A stretch of 64,000 nucleotides of DNA from assembly GCA_004794785.1 (NCBI GenBank), contig SJOL01006488.1:109603-173602 (forward strand), read 5' to 3'. Each line of letters begins with the position of its first letter. Position 1 is the first letter of the stretch. This DNA comes from Opisthorchis felineus (Eukaryota; Platyhelminthes; Trematoda; Opisthorchiida; Opisthorchiidae). Both the position numbers and the translations under genes were made by a program. Below the pieces are notes generated by a model. That model worked only from the letters and a program-made list of their open reading frames with translations, did not search any database and was not told the origin of the DNA. This document shows positions 14,026 through 25,420 of the stretch, piece by piece.

Positions 14026-14963
14026 TATACACTATGTAAATATTATATATTATACACGTTGGACTCATATACGTTTCCAGAATGGCGCCAGACATCGAAT
14101 TTCGTCAATAGACTTTTGGGCTTAGTGGCCGTACTAAAACCATATAGGTATTCACCGCAATGCTGTGTAAGCTAAGTAATATCGTAGGAGTAAGGTAACT
14201 GGGAAGTTTCACTTTTACGGCTGCCAGCGGGCCCAAATGCTGGACCATAACTGCTGAATCCACTGAACAGTTAAATCGCAAGCACTCCGTCCATATGCCG
14301 CTGCACCCTGAAGACGCATTCTAGGCACACACGCATGTGGCTACCTATTACCGATCCTCTTCCAGCTAGGTCTGTACAAAGATGGTTTCAGAGGGTAACT
14401 TCGAGCACCGTCGTGCGCTTAGCACTAGAAATCCCGGATTGTTGGAGCGGGGCTTTTGCAGATAGATGCAAGCAATACACGTAAATGCAATGCAACTGGA
14501 CATATTAATTCACAACTCAAGAAAATATAGTGCAATTTAAAACATCGCATAAAACTATGTTTGAAATGGCATTGACATTTCCAGTCTATTTCGCAGCTTC
14601 TTTTCACACATGAGACTCTCCGCAGGTACACATTTGGCCAGCTAGTGCGATTCATTATTGAGCTTGATCCGTTCAACAATTGCCGGTACGATTCAAGCAT
14701 TCTTGAATTTTGGTGTAGCTTTATCTTTCTTCAAGATCAAGTTGCTAAGTTGGGGAAATACGCTCTCCAAAGTCGAACCCTCAAATTGAACGTTTCCCCT
14801 AAAAAAGGTGTATTCTCCAGCGTGTTTGCAGCAGCTTGTGAAGCGTTTGTGCCGTGCACTGAATATTTTCTGCAGATTAAAAGTGTTTTAGCCTCATGTC
14901 GGTGTCCGAGAGCCTCTGGGTTAGTCTGATACTTGGCCCGTGGATAGTTTCTGAACAACAGAA
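14026..14963. other. Intergenic; probably 3' part of a repeat
   Basis: No gene was recognised. The last part, 14880-14963, may be the 3' part of a retroelement whose tail is the tetranucleotide tract that follows, because the string CAACAGAACATT just before the tract recurs at about 17301-17312, again just ahead of a decayed tetranucleotide region. Confidence 0.35.
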
Positions 14964-15041
14964 CATTCATTCATTCATTTATTCATACATACATACATAC
15001 ATACATACATACATACATACATACATACATACATACATACA

Positions 15042-15071
<30 letters not shown>
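14964..15071 (+). repeat. (ATTC)n then (ACAT)n tandem tract
   Basis: Five or so CATT/ATTC units (14964-14984) pass directly into about 22 almost perfect CATA units (14984-15071), the longest and purest microsatellite in the window. A worn tail with TACTTGCTTACTTAA follows. Tetranucleotide tails of this kind often mark the 3' end of RTE-like LINEs or the SINEs they mobilise. That link is an inference here. Confidence 0.9.
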
Positions 15072-15072
<1 letters not shown>

Positions 15073-15379
15073 TTACTTGCTTACTTAATTTAATGCTTCC
15101 TCAATTAATCGTTATCGTTCATTGTTGCAACCGCAAAAACGGGAGTGACAAATGTGAACATTAAATGAGAACATTAGGAAAACTGGGAGACGTTCCAGTC
15201 AGACGAGTGCCTTCTGAAGCCAGACTTGGGATACCCAGTCCCCACTGTTGTTTGCTGGCATGGATATAGCGGATTAATTTGTTCTGTAGACAGCTAGCCG
15301 CGAATTACCATGGTGGGCTTGACCGAGCCTGAGCGAACTTGTTGGACTCTTTTTTAGGTAGTCCGTTATAATATCCATT

Positions 15380-17200
15380 TGTTGAGTGGGCTTAAACAAG
15401 GAATGCAACACTTCTTCGAGCAGTTTCAGCAGCAGCTGTCAGCGACTGCGGACCTGTTTCCACTTGAAAGTAATGGGGATGCCCATATGTATCACGGTGT
15501 TTGTTGGACAAAGCTAAGTGATGAGCACTTGCAAAGCCAAAAAGTTTGACTGAAACCGCGGTCGCCCCATTTCTTCTGCCTCCACAAACCACCATTTTTC
15601 GTCCTTCTGGCGCTGATCGTCACACTGGAATTCTAAACGTGATCTCAGCAGACCTGGCTTGTTGCGCGAACCAGTTGTCAGCGAAGACAAAACATTCAGT
15701 AAGGTGTCATAAAACTGGTAGACCAGTTACGGCATCGACAGTCCAAGAACTTTATCCGTCGGCACGATGAATAATATTTGGAAGAGTGGATGTGCCTGTC
15801 TCCATTCCTCGGTGGCACTGAAACCCTGTGTAGAGGAATATTGCTGTAGCATTCTCACAGCACTGTGTAATACACCGAACGAAGGGCGACGGCGCTCCAA
15901 ACGGCTTAGCATAACCGCCAATCGCGTCATACGAAAAAAAGAAAAAGTTTTCTAGGTGTTAAATAACGTCAAACAACCGTCGCGATGTTGCTTTGCAAAA
16001 CAGTCGGAACCTGCGATCCTATCCATCAACAAGCACCTTATAAATGCAATAAACTGGAATTGGAGTTGGTCTCAGTCTGTCCTGTGACCTCGGATTAGGG
16101 ACCTTCGAGGCAAGAGTAATACGGATACGACACAAATTCGGTGGGCAAACCACAGATGATAACAGTACCCAGAAAGAGCGCTGATGAGGAACTGGTGAAA
16201 TCCTCTGCGGGTGTGCTTTCCCAAAACCAGGGGATATGTCTGATCAAACGGAGCATACGAACAACTTCTTCTCCTGTATCTAGCTCGTTTAAACTCCAAT
16301 TCGATTGTAACACTGCGCTCATTTGTTGGATGTTGGCGTTCTAGAGCCGAGAGCACCCATATCCAGTGCTGTTTGTCGTCCGGAGACAGGCCGCATTTTT
16401 TTAAAGACTTTCTCTCATGACCCAGATTGCACAACAGAGGCTGCTCCCTTTCGCCTGTGGTGGTACAAGGCCTAGATAATGGTATGGATGGCTGGGCTAG
16501 TTAGCTTTTGGTTGTCGGTACACAATGAAGTTACTGGCGACGGCTTCGAGAGATAGGTTTCCACATGTGAAAATATCCTGGATGTGTTGAGGTCCAGAAG
16601 CGGCAGGAGTTGCTCTGGTATGAAGGTGTTAAATTTTAACCGTCCTGGAAAGGCAAAAAATTTCAGCACTATCAAACGGGCCGTTACAATTGGAGTCCAG
16701 GAGTGACTCACTGCAACCCACGTTTCTTTTGAATCACGTTGTATAGGCTTCAGGGTCAGACGAATGTAGAGCTGCTTAACCTACGGTTTTTCGGGGCCGC
16801 CAGATAATTCGTACGATTGTGCTTGCCCATAAGCACTTGTAACATGGGTTTGATCCTGAAAGCATAACGACCAGGATACTACTGTTCCAGTCTCCCGAAC
16901 ATCATGGTTCGCCTACCACAAGATGGAAATAAATTCTAGACTTGATGCAAGTTTGACCGTGGCTCTTATTGGTACCAGCGGCACTGGAAACCTTTATTTG
17001 GCTCCATTTTATATGCATTATACTGAGTGACGTGCACTTTTGGCAGTGGTGGCTCGGGCCTGTCAGCGTCGGAAACCGGCGAGAATGATTAGCCAAGTGA
17101 TTAGCCATGTTTGTGCATACTAGTGAATTCATCGGTAGACTAGAAATTCAGCTTTCGATTTGTAGCGCTTGCCACAGTTCTTGCACGTGAGCCCCATGGG
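15380..17200 (-). pseudogene. Decayed ORF cluster with zinc-finger-like motif
   Basis: The minus strand holds several neighbouring open frames that do not join: 17132-16902, 16711-16472, 16434-16072, 15930-15727 and 15595-15392. Upstream of the first, 17200-17142 encodes a stretch with CKNCGKRYKSKAEF followed by LVYR and a stop. Its spacing (C-x2-C-x3-Y-x5-F-x2-Y) is that of the first half of a C2H2 zinc finger with the first histidine replaced. N-terminal zinc fingers are known in some LINE families (R2-like), so a decayed mobile-element ORF is one reading. A host zinc-finger pseudogene or chance are others. No reverse-transcriptase or nuclease motif was found in these frames. Confidence 0.25.
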
Positions 17201-18253
17201 TCTATCCTGTCTACTGGTTGGATCTGGTGGGGAGAAGCTAAATCACTGTCGAAAGCAGCCAGCACGTTGGAATCAAACAAGGTGGTTCACCTGGTCTGCA
17301 GCAACAGAACATTTAGCTCACCTACAAAAACATAACTTTCCTGCTCATTCACTAGCTTTCTTGATTACTTACTTGCTCACCTAATTAATTACACGCTTGC
17401 TCCATTGCTTACTTATTTACCTGCGAAACTATTCTATTGCTCTTAGGGGAAATGTTTAACGTTTCTTAAATACAGGTCAGCATTCGCTTGGCACTCTCCA
17501 TCAAAAACAGAAAATATTGGTACAATTGGAGTTTGTGAATTATAATCCTGAGCGGACAAAAATGAATGTGCACATTGGTTACGCGGCTTTTGGTCACTTC
17601 TTTACATCCAGATACCGGTTTAGCTCTTTATCGGTTGAAAGCTATCCTCCAATTTTGTTAGCTTCATGTTCAGCTTGACCAAATTAAATTGGCTGTCCCA
17701 AAGCCACAAGGCAAATTTCCGGATGTATTTTCACCCTTTGTTTGACCAAGTTTTGGGCAATTATTTTTAATGCCAACACTATTGACCTAACGAAAGCCCT
17801 ACCATCTAAATAAGTCTAGTCAAGAGTGACTGATAAACTTACCGTCTGCCACATTCAGTCAGGTGCACCAATGACTCTGAATGTAAGAGAACTGCTGTTT
17901 AACATGAGATAAACGTAGTCACAAAAAATAGTAAGAGCAATCTTTGTGTAGTATTTCATTACATTTACTTGAAGGAAGATGAATAAACATCGGGTGCTGT
18001 TTCGGTGTATTTATTAGATAGGCATTTTTCCGTGATTACACTGTGAAAAATGTTTTCACTGGTACCCAGTCAGGGATATTACTGAATGCCCATCTATCTC
18101 TAGACCCCGTGCGCATAATGGGTGCCCAGTCTTGTGTACACGTAAATGATCACACAATCGGGTGGTTCAAAATTGTTCCCAGTTATTGCAGTTAGCTTCT
18201 TGTCCTTGTAGATGCGCTTCATATATGAGACTATTGCAGTTGGTGCACGGTCA
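17201..18253. other. Intergenic with decayed tetranucleotide tail
   Basis: At 17301-17420 the string CAACAGAACATT is followed by worn TACT/TTGC-type tetranucleotides, in the same order as at 14957-15100. The two loci may be copies of one repeat end. The rest shows nothing recognisable. Confidence 0.35.
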
Positions 18254-18270
18254 TTATATATATATATATN
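18254..18270. repeat. (TA)n run ending in an undetermined base
   Basis: A TA run of about 16 bases ends in the single N of the window (18270). An ambiguous base at the edge of a dinucleotide run suggests uncertain repeat length or a base left unresolved in assembly. Confidence 0.9.
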
Positions 18271-18680
18271 GCAGATAGTTTGCACTGAGACGGCAAAAAC
18301 CCATACCCAAAAAGCCAACCTAAATTTTTGTCAACAATCGCGACGTACATATTGTCGTGGGTATTAATATAAGCTGGCAAGTGGTTGTTGTTTATACAGC
18401 CACTTCTGCAAACAATTCTTGAAAGCATTCTGAGGTGAAACATTACGTCCTCCTTGTCCACCTTTTCCAATAGTATAGTGAAAGAGCGTAAAATAAATGT
18501 TAACATAGCGCAGCTGGTCTTCTGTGAGTTCTAATGCGACGCTTGAAAGGGCGCCATTTTTCAAATTTCTCAAAAGAAGGATCCACAACAAAGTCATGCG
18601 ACCTTTTGACCACCTACTATATCATTGATACCAGGTCGATAATGAACGGACACGGACTGATTTCTACGAGGAATGCCTGA

Positions 18681-18962
18681 TGTAGTCTACGAGTTCCTGC
18701 ACAGCGGCAGAGACGCTTACATCTGGCCGAACGTGCGGCAGAACACATTGCGAAGTATTTAATCCAGAAGCTGCCAGGAAAACCGTCGGGTCAGAGGTCA
18801 AACCGCAATCCTGCATCGTCAACAGCCAAACATCTATTAAATACTGGCCATAGGATCGACCCGGTCATCTTCCAAATCCTGCTGCCTTTTGAGCGACAAG
18901 CAAAGCGCTGGTGCTCAGATCAGGCCAGCCCAGATTATGTGCACAAAACAGCTGAAGCATAG
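18681..18962 (+). pseudogene. Penelope-like element C-terminal fragment
   Basis: The frame opens after a TGA at 18678-18680 and runs 93 codons to TAG at 18960-18962. It contains LAERAAEHIAKYLIQ, then, after a Gly/Arg/Asn-rich linker, SSTAKHLLNTGHRIDPVIF. The pattern S-x-x-A-x-H-L-x-x-T-G-H-x-I-D is typical of the region after the GIY-YIG endonuclease core in Penelope-like retroelements, which encode a reverse transcriptase plus a GIY-YIG endonuclease. The GIY and YIG strings themselves are not visible in the upstream 100 bases, the downstream part loses similarity, and there is no start codon. I read it as a dead fragment. A LINE with a similar tail is the alternative. Confidence 0.5.
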
Positions 18963-20710
18963 GTTTCGGTTACCCTGGCACTGACCAGGTGACTGGTGTC
19001 TGCTCAACGTTCTTTCCATTCTTCACTTATAGAAATTTCATGTTTTATGTCCGTGAGTGAATAGAGTAAAAGAAATAGCCATATGTCGCAGCATGTCTTT
19101 TCTTAGCACTTCAATTTCTCAAATCCTTTATGTATGTTAACAGATAATCAGTGGCTACCTCTCCCTCGAATGACTGTGCCCGGACGGACGTTACAACGAA
19201 TACAAATTGTCCAAATACCATGCAAACTAATACATCAGTCAACATGAGATGCTGCGTAGCCACCATTCCAAGCATTCGATGATGTGGTAATTGTTCGGTT
19301 TTGCTCTTGCGAATTTGATGCAATGAAAACGTTTAATTTCTGATGCCTTAAAAATCTCAGGGAAATCCCGATTTCTGATTCTTTTGAAGATTCGTCTTAC
19401 TTTATTCATAACAACAAGTGTGATTTTAAACAGTTATTACAATGTATGTTCTTTAGCCCCACACGTATATTTATATGACGAATTACACATAAATCCAACG
19501 ACCCCAGGGTATTACTCAATATTCAGTTGTCAGCGTGACATAAGCCAGTCTGGAACCAATTTCTTCTGTCACGCTCTCCAGAAACTTTCAGACAGAAGCA
19601 TAGTAATGACAAGTGTATTACAAGCATTTGTTAATTTAGCGGTTAATGAGGTTACCTTTTCAATTTTGACTGTAGCGTTAGGGAAGTTCTGCTCACGTCC
19701 ATTATATGTATCAACCTTCCACCTATAACCTACTTATAGTACTCTCCAATTAGATTGCCACAGACGTCAACCAAAATCATGTCCACACGAATACTCAGAC
19801 TGTTTGCTGTAAATAGTATCATATTTCCTCCGTTTTAATGTTTCTAAGATGCACGACTGACGACTGTATTCGGGGAACAAACCATCGAGTGAATGGGAAT
19901 TGGCCACAGGATGTTCGATCGTTTTTAGTCCTACGCAGAAGCCTGAACAGTGACAGCAGTAACCTCAACTCTGTGCGTCGTTTGAGCCGACCGCTTATTG
20001 GCTGGATGCATGTATGTGTCTAGCTTCACACAGCTCTCACGCCATCGACACATCTGCAAGCAAGTGCGCACGTAGGGGATTGGCTAAAATGCATTAAGAG
20101 AGAATGCATTGATTCACTCGTTTCTGTCTGCCCGCAAGGTTGATGGGCATGAGCACGGCCACCACAAGCTCAGAGTCCATAGAACGGTTCACTTACCATC
20201 AAATTTGACGCTTTGGGATTGACGTGCACACACGGACACACATATAACCAGCCGAAAGATCCAATAGGGAACCTGTACAAAATAAGGCAATACAACGACT
20301 CGGAGCCTCAATTGATTTGATGCGATATAAACTGTACTTATTTAATACATTGTGTAGATCGTGCACAAGTGAACATCACATGCGCACCTGCACACACATG
20401 CGCATGTAGACAGAGAATCATAGTTGCAGGCACACATACTGACATTAAATCGTCGTCAAATGCGCGTACAGCCTCGAATTGGTGATATTGTTTGACCTTG
20501 TCTCATTAATCGTTAAAACTTCACCGTCAGTGTTGCCGCTGTGTTTCGAATGCATAGTGGAGTTCAACTTGGACGGTGACACGCTCGTGGTTGCTGACCT
20601 TCGCCCCGCGTAGCAGGCGTAATATTGGGCGCACGCATATTTCCAAACCCACTAACTTTGGCTGTCACGAAATACCCCTTGTCTCGAATAGTTCCTTGTG
20701 CACCCTGGAA
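18963..20710 (+). other. Upstream region of TENT5, possible 5'UTR/promoter
   Basis: No coding region was recognised. A TATAAA string lies at 20326-20331 on the plus strand, about 385 bases before the proposed start codon, and CA-rich tracts lie at about 20220-20250 and 20380-20400. A pyrimidine-containing tract ending in CAG at 20527-20530 could be a cis- or trans-splice acceptor. None of these sites is strong enough to place the transcription start. An in-frame stop (TAG, 20555-20557) limits any upstream extension of the coding frame unless an exon joins between it and 20711. Confidence 0.35.
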
Positions 20711-21389
20711 ATGGCCTCTTTCCGTCGCTTTAGTGGTGGCTCAGAGTCCTGCTGGATTCACTCAAAGAGGCACAAACCGGAAAGTAAGTACGCCTACTTA
20801 CCAGAAATCAGCACGAGGCTACCGGATGAGTTCTTCTGCACGCAGTTTAACAAATCTGCATCATCAAGCACGTGCACTTCCGAGGATTCAGGAATTGCAC
20901 GAACACTGAATCTGTCTCCGCATTCCCCTGTCCTTGGTGACAGTGACTCTGAGGATAGCGTGTCCTCAGATGGCCTCAATGTCTCCCAGTACACACAAAA
21001 AAGCCATCAGACTGGAACCAATGGGACCCTGAAATTTTATCCGGATCATGATTTTCCAAACAGACCTGAAAAATTTAACGTGGCTGAATCAGCCCAGTTT
21101 TCTCCCCGGTGTGGAATGTGCGTAGCAGCGACACGCGACGATCCTGGCCAAGGTGATTTCGGTGAAAAGCAAAGTGACAACCGATTCCATATCATGTCAT
21201 TTGAACAGGTCAAGGGACTACACACCCTCTTGACGGATAGCATCCCGGTTCACAGTCGCCAAACAGGTTGTCCCACTATCTGGTTGCGTTTAAGTGATCT
21301 GTTTCAAGCAGTTGAGGAAAACCTCAAGGCTTGCGGCATTCCTGTTCGGGACATTCGAATTAACGGAGGAGCCGCATCATACATATTAG
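20711..21389 (+). CDS. TENT5/FAM46 poly(A) polymerase, coding exon 1
   Basis: This exon encodes residues 1-226 and the first base of codon 227 of a terminal nucleotidyltransferase of the TENT5 (FAM46) family, enzymes that add poly(A) to mRNA, in animals often mRNAs of secreted proteins. Residues 1 to about 160 are an N-terminal extension rich in Ser, Thr and acidic residues, including GDSDSEDSVSSDG near residues 76-88. The conserved domain starts at about 163 (SFEQVKGLHTLL) and reaches the nucleotidyltransferase helix with RDIRINGGAASYIL (213-226). The first ATG of the frame is 20711, with G at -3 and G at +4. Upstream in-frame codons before it lack ATG and meet TAG at 20555. The exon ends ATTAG|GTAAGTAAC, an excellent donor, phase 1. 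I leave the symbol blank because the invertebrate gene is not a specific TENT5A-D orthologue. Confidence 0.9.
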
Positions 21390-22540
21390 GTAAGTAACCT
21401 AATCAATGAGAAATCGGTTTCACATTTTCAAAAATCTCCACTGAATTAAATATCGCTTTATTATTATGGAAGCTGATTCTATCGTTAACCATCGGAGTAG
21501 TATTTATGAATATTAAACCGTTAAAACTGTGAACACACACCGTTTGGTATAAATCACCAATTCTCAAAGTTACAGTACAGCACTTGTCGCGAATGGACAA
21601 ATAAGCATCTCCGGAATTCAGATATACTGGGAGCTTCACTTTCATCCAAAATATAAATGCGCTAAAACTTCAGTGGCCTAAAATGAACTAGGATTTGCGG
21701 CTCCCTTGCTAGCTTCACCCAGCAGTTTCTAACCAGTTCACTTCAAGCAACGTGATAACTTATGTAATATGTATCCACAGAAAAAACTGCCAGAGAATCA
21801 TTTTCCAGGAGAAATTCGATACGATTTTATCTCCCTGTTTAGTCGCACATATTGCATTTTCACTGTTTGTTATTACATTTAGTGGAACAGGCTCTGTTCC
21901 TCAAACCACTTACGCGGGTTTGAACGTATTGTTGCAGCTTTGCTCTACATCGAAAATGCATTGTCAGCGTAATTTGGCTTTTATGGACATCTAACCGGAC
22001 ATTGTTTGAGTGTAAAATTAAAGCTGATCTTTTATTCTGCTAATATCTGACTAGTATCTATCCAGTCCATTCAGTGGTGTTGCGTGATAGTGTATATGAT
22101 ACACAATGTAAACTGCCCGTGACAATCAAATATTTCCGCCATATAATGGTCACAATACATTGTAGTTACTCATTGTTCGCCCGGTGATGAATAGAAGCTG
22201 TGCCAAGAGAGTCAAGAATTTTTGCTTTATTATTCTTCACATCTTGGCAGTTACTCACCAGAACTAACAAAAAGAAGGACTTCGTAGGCTATGAAGTTAA
22301 TTTTCATTAAGCTTCCGCTCAGAAACACTCAGCATTTCGCGCACTGATGTCGTCTGAACCATACAGTTTGCATATCCTTGGGAAGCTTAAAGTGATCTTT
22401 TTGGAAACCACATATTATGAGTGATTACCCCTTTTCCAAGGAATACGCCAGCCAAAAACTCTGTTGTACTTTATTCGTTTGTGCAACTATCATTTCGGCA
22501 GTTGATAGGCAACATCAAAGCAAGTGTTTTTCCAGCCTTG

Positions 22541-22602
22541 GACATCATCAGTGCGTTGTTAGACAGCGTAGGGGAACGCTCTAACAACGCACTGATGATG
22601 TC
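22541..22602. repeat. Near-perfect inverted repeat (hairpin)
   Basis: Arms 22541-22562 and 22581-22602 are exact reverse complements (22 bases). Inside them AGCGT (22565-22569) pairs with ACGCT (22576-22580), leaving a two-base bulge and a six-base loop. The right arm is part of a dispersed repeat, since the same 22 bases occur at 25291-25312. The fold-back therefore looks like two copies of a repeat end meeting head to head. Confidence 0.95.
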
Positions 22603-22690
22603 GCCTCGATTGGTGATGAAACGTTTGCAAGCAAATTGCCCAGCTCAGCGAACAAACCAACGATTACTTACTCCTCAACCGAATGGCACT
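22581..22690 (+). repeat. Dispersed repeat, copy 1
   Basis: This copy shares an ordered set of blocks with the copy at 25291: the 22-base right arm of the hairpin, then GATGAAACG, TTGCCCAGCTCAGCGAACAAACC and a degenerate tail. The blocks are collinear with small insertions and substitutions, as expected of an old interspersed element. No coding capacity is visible. The element class is unknown. From memory it resembles short repeats common in fluke genomes. Confidence 0.7.
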
Positions 22691-22761
22691 CGTGAATAGT
22701 GGAAGGAAATTTATCCCATCCCAGTCTAGATGCCACCTGACCACACTGCTGGTTGGTCAGT

Positions 22762-22830
22762 CCTAACCGGGTGGTGCATACTTCAACTTCTAACCGAGAG
22801 ATTCCTGGTGATCATTCCCAACGGGGACGA
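22762..22830 (+). mobile_element. Decayed tRNA-type SINE fragment
   Basis: The stretch GCATACTTCAACTTCTAACC, followed by GAGAGATTCCTGGTGATCATTCCC, aligns collinearly with the element at 6.25 kb (GTATTCAAACTGCTAACC followed by GGGAGGTCACGGGTTCGAG). The B box is destroyed. The similarity is by eye and the copy is old. Confidence 0.3.
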
Positions 22831-24964
22831 AACAATCGTTCAGCCTTTATCTGCTTTCCAGTATACATTGAACTTACTTACACGATAAAATACCTATCAC
22901 ACCTTCAAAATATCCTCACATTTTTATCCTCCCGTATAATTTGGTTGACTTTTGTTTGTGTTGATCGCACTGTACGGAGGCCTCCTTGATTCAAGTCCCA
23001 TCTGAACTATTGGACTGTATATGGTTGCGATGGGAGGCAGCAGCGGCATTCAAAAGAGAAAATGAATATTCGCCGGATACACTACTCAAACGGAATTCAG
23101 AGGTAAACGCTACCAGAGCAGTACAACGCAGCTGATGGCTACTGGGCATTGATTGACAGTATTGCTTAGCGGAGCAATTAAATTTCACGCCATTTTGTTA
23201 ACAGTACATCAGCAACTTAATAAATATGCCTTTCCGATGTGAACAACGAAGAATCTGGACAAGAAGCAACAAAAATGAGTTAGCATCTTCAATCACCACT
23301 CCACAGGAATTTTAGGGCGTTAAGTGGATTGAGTGGTTATATACTGTGTAATAGAATAAGCTGGTATTAGTGCTTACTGAATTAAGGAAACCCTAAACCA
23401 TATCTTCCTCTATGCATCAATCAGGTTTGGTCAAAATCTCGGCCTTGACCATTTGAAAGGTGAGCTGTGAATGCGGTAACAGCGGAACGTGATAAGATGT
23501 ATAAGGTAGCTCATTTGAGAGTCAAGTGAAACGAACAAACAGGCAGATAAGCAGTAATCCACAAATTTTGAAAATTCATCCTTACATTCATTCTTCAGAG
23601 TCCAGTGTTCAAAGTTGACAGATTTTTGTCCCCAATTCCGCTCGTCCAATTGTTTTACAATTGTTCCAGTTACCATCGTTCTTCTTAACACAATCAGTAT
23701 CCCAGTGGTCATGTCAACGCCAGAGTACGTGAATACTTTGCAACAAACCCTGTTACTATATTCATGCACAAAAGAAAAGGAAATAGTAATCAAGTTGGAT
23801 GACCGTAATCAGAGCAGATTTCCCACCTTGTTGTTTCAAGAGGCCCTAGCGCACAACAATGCGGAGCAGAATAACACCTGCCTTCTTGAATGTATCGCAG
23901 AAATTTCTGTAAATCGGTGCATTTTCTATATAAAAAATCCCAAAGCAGTTAACAGACCTGAGAAGCGCCGTGCCTCGGAATATTTTTTTGGTTGTGGTCC
24001 TGATTGGACTTTATTTGTGGTCTTTTGTTAATGATCGAGCAATATTCCTTCACAGGCTTTGTACTTTAGTTCACTCACTTTTTCACATCTAAGGAAAAAT
24101 AACTGAAATCTCAGTAGTGTCTACGTTACTCTTATTACTATGATAAATCTTGTTCTCTTTATTTCGTGAAGCACTGAAATGATGTAAGTGTATACTCAAT
24201 ATCTTGGGCAGATATCAGCCCCTCATTCCAAGGAGAAGATCAATGAGGCTGACTCGTTGAAACCAACGTCCCTGACTAGTCTATAGCACAATAACAGGTT
24301 TTTTCTAGCAGGTTCACAAATCCGGAACCGTAGTATATTAAGGGACCAACGGTTTGTGGTTGAAGCGTTCGCCCAAATGTGCAAATGGGCGACCAGTAGT
24401 ACCGTTGATTTCCGTTACAAAGCGAAACCCTCCAACTTTCATGTCATCATTCTTGGCGTTTTCTCCCCTTTGGCCGACATTCAGTTACATCCATAGTTAT
24501 ATAGCCTGTAATTAGGTAAATAGCACCCAAAGTTCAAACCTCCTTGGTCACCACAACCATGAAATTTGACGCAGTCACTCCCAGTCATAGGTGTCGTACA
24601 ATCGAGGGTGCGTAAAATGTGTGCTTGCCACACAATTAATTATAAGGCACGCTCCAGTGTCAGCAAAAGCCACTTGGTCGGGTTATGGGTCTAGATGGAG
24701 GATGAGACGGCTTCGCTGATACATGCAACTGAGAAGTAAAAAGTATATTGTCTAACACATTATAGCCGACCAAACAAGTAGACGTATGCGAGCGTAAGTG
24801 AGCACAAGAGAAACCGCATGAAAAGGAATATAGCGCGAGTGAAGTAAAGTTTTCTTAGCCCTTAGTGTGAAATGCTAAAACGAACAGATAGGCGTAACCG
24901 CTTGGATACTTTGCAGTGTTCAAGTGTTTAAAAAATTAGTGAACAAAGTGATTTTTTGTGACAC

Positions 24965-25110
24965 ACTACTCATAGGGTGGCTGAAAACGCTTTGATAGCT
25001 AACAGCCGGTTTCGCCCTTCTTGGGGCTCATCGGGCAGGCACACTCACCGAGCTCGGCGAACAGACCAACAACCAAGCAGCACATCCGAGCTAGCTATAT
25101 TCGACAATGT
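24965..25110 (+). repeat. Dispersed repeat, partial copy
   Basis: Contains GAGCTCGGCGAACAGACCAACAACC at 25051-25075, matching the block CAGCTCAGCGAACAAACCAACG of copy 1 but with a different upstream part. Its tail (CATCCGAGCTAGC) recalls CTACCTGAGCTACC of the 25.3-kb copy. It is probably a diverged or rearranged member of the same family. Confidence 0.45.
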
Positions 25111-25290
25111 TTCTATATCCACCTTGGTTCATCGATGCTTGGAGCCGTGAATGGAACACTAGACAAATTTAGCTCAAGAGAAAAGAACTTTCGACTGGAG
25201 CTTTGCACTCTCGAGGCACATGCCATTATTGGCCGTTGGTTTGTTAGCTGTGCACAACCACCGACAAATCGCTACCCTCCACTACGCTCC

Positions 25291-25420
25291 CTAACAACGC
25301 ACTGATGATGTCACTCGAATGATGATGAAACGCTTGCAGTCAAACTGCCCAACTCAGGGAACAAACCAAAGACCACCTATGCTACCTGAGCTACCAACAT
25401 TCTCCTCTATAGCAAGCATG
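25291..25420 (+). repeat. Dispersed repeat, copy 2
   Basis: It begins with the same 22 bases as the right hairpin arm at 22581 and continues with GATGATGAAACGCTTGCAG, CAAACTGCCCAACTCAGGG, AACAAACC and CTACCTGAGCTACCAAC. It appears the best preserved copy in the window. Confidence 0.7.

Noticed and set aside
20576..20710. N-terminal 45 codons upstream of the proposed TENT5 start
   Set aside because: The frame would start with GTG. The first ATG is at 20711, in good context, and an in-frame TAG lies at 20555.
20794..21243. Open frames opposite TENT5 exon 1
   Set aside because: They are shadows of the coding strand with no independent similarity.
23558..24031. Plus-strand frame open for about 157 codons
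   Set aside because: No motif was recognised, the frame lacks an early ATG, and similar lengths are expected by chance in this much sequence.
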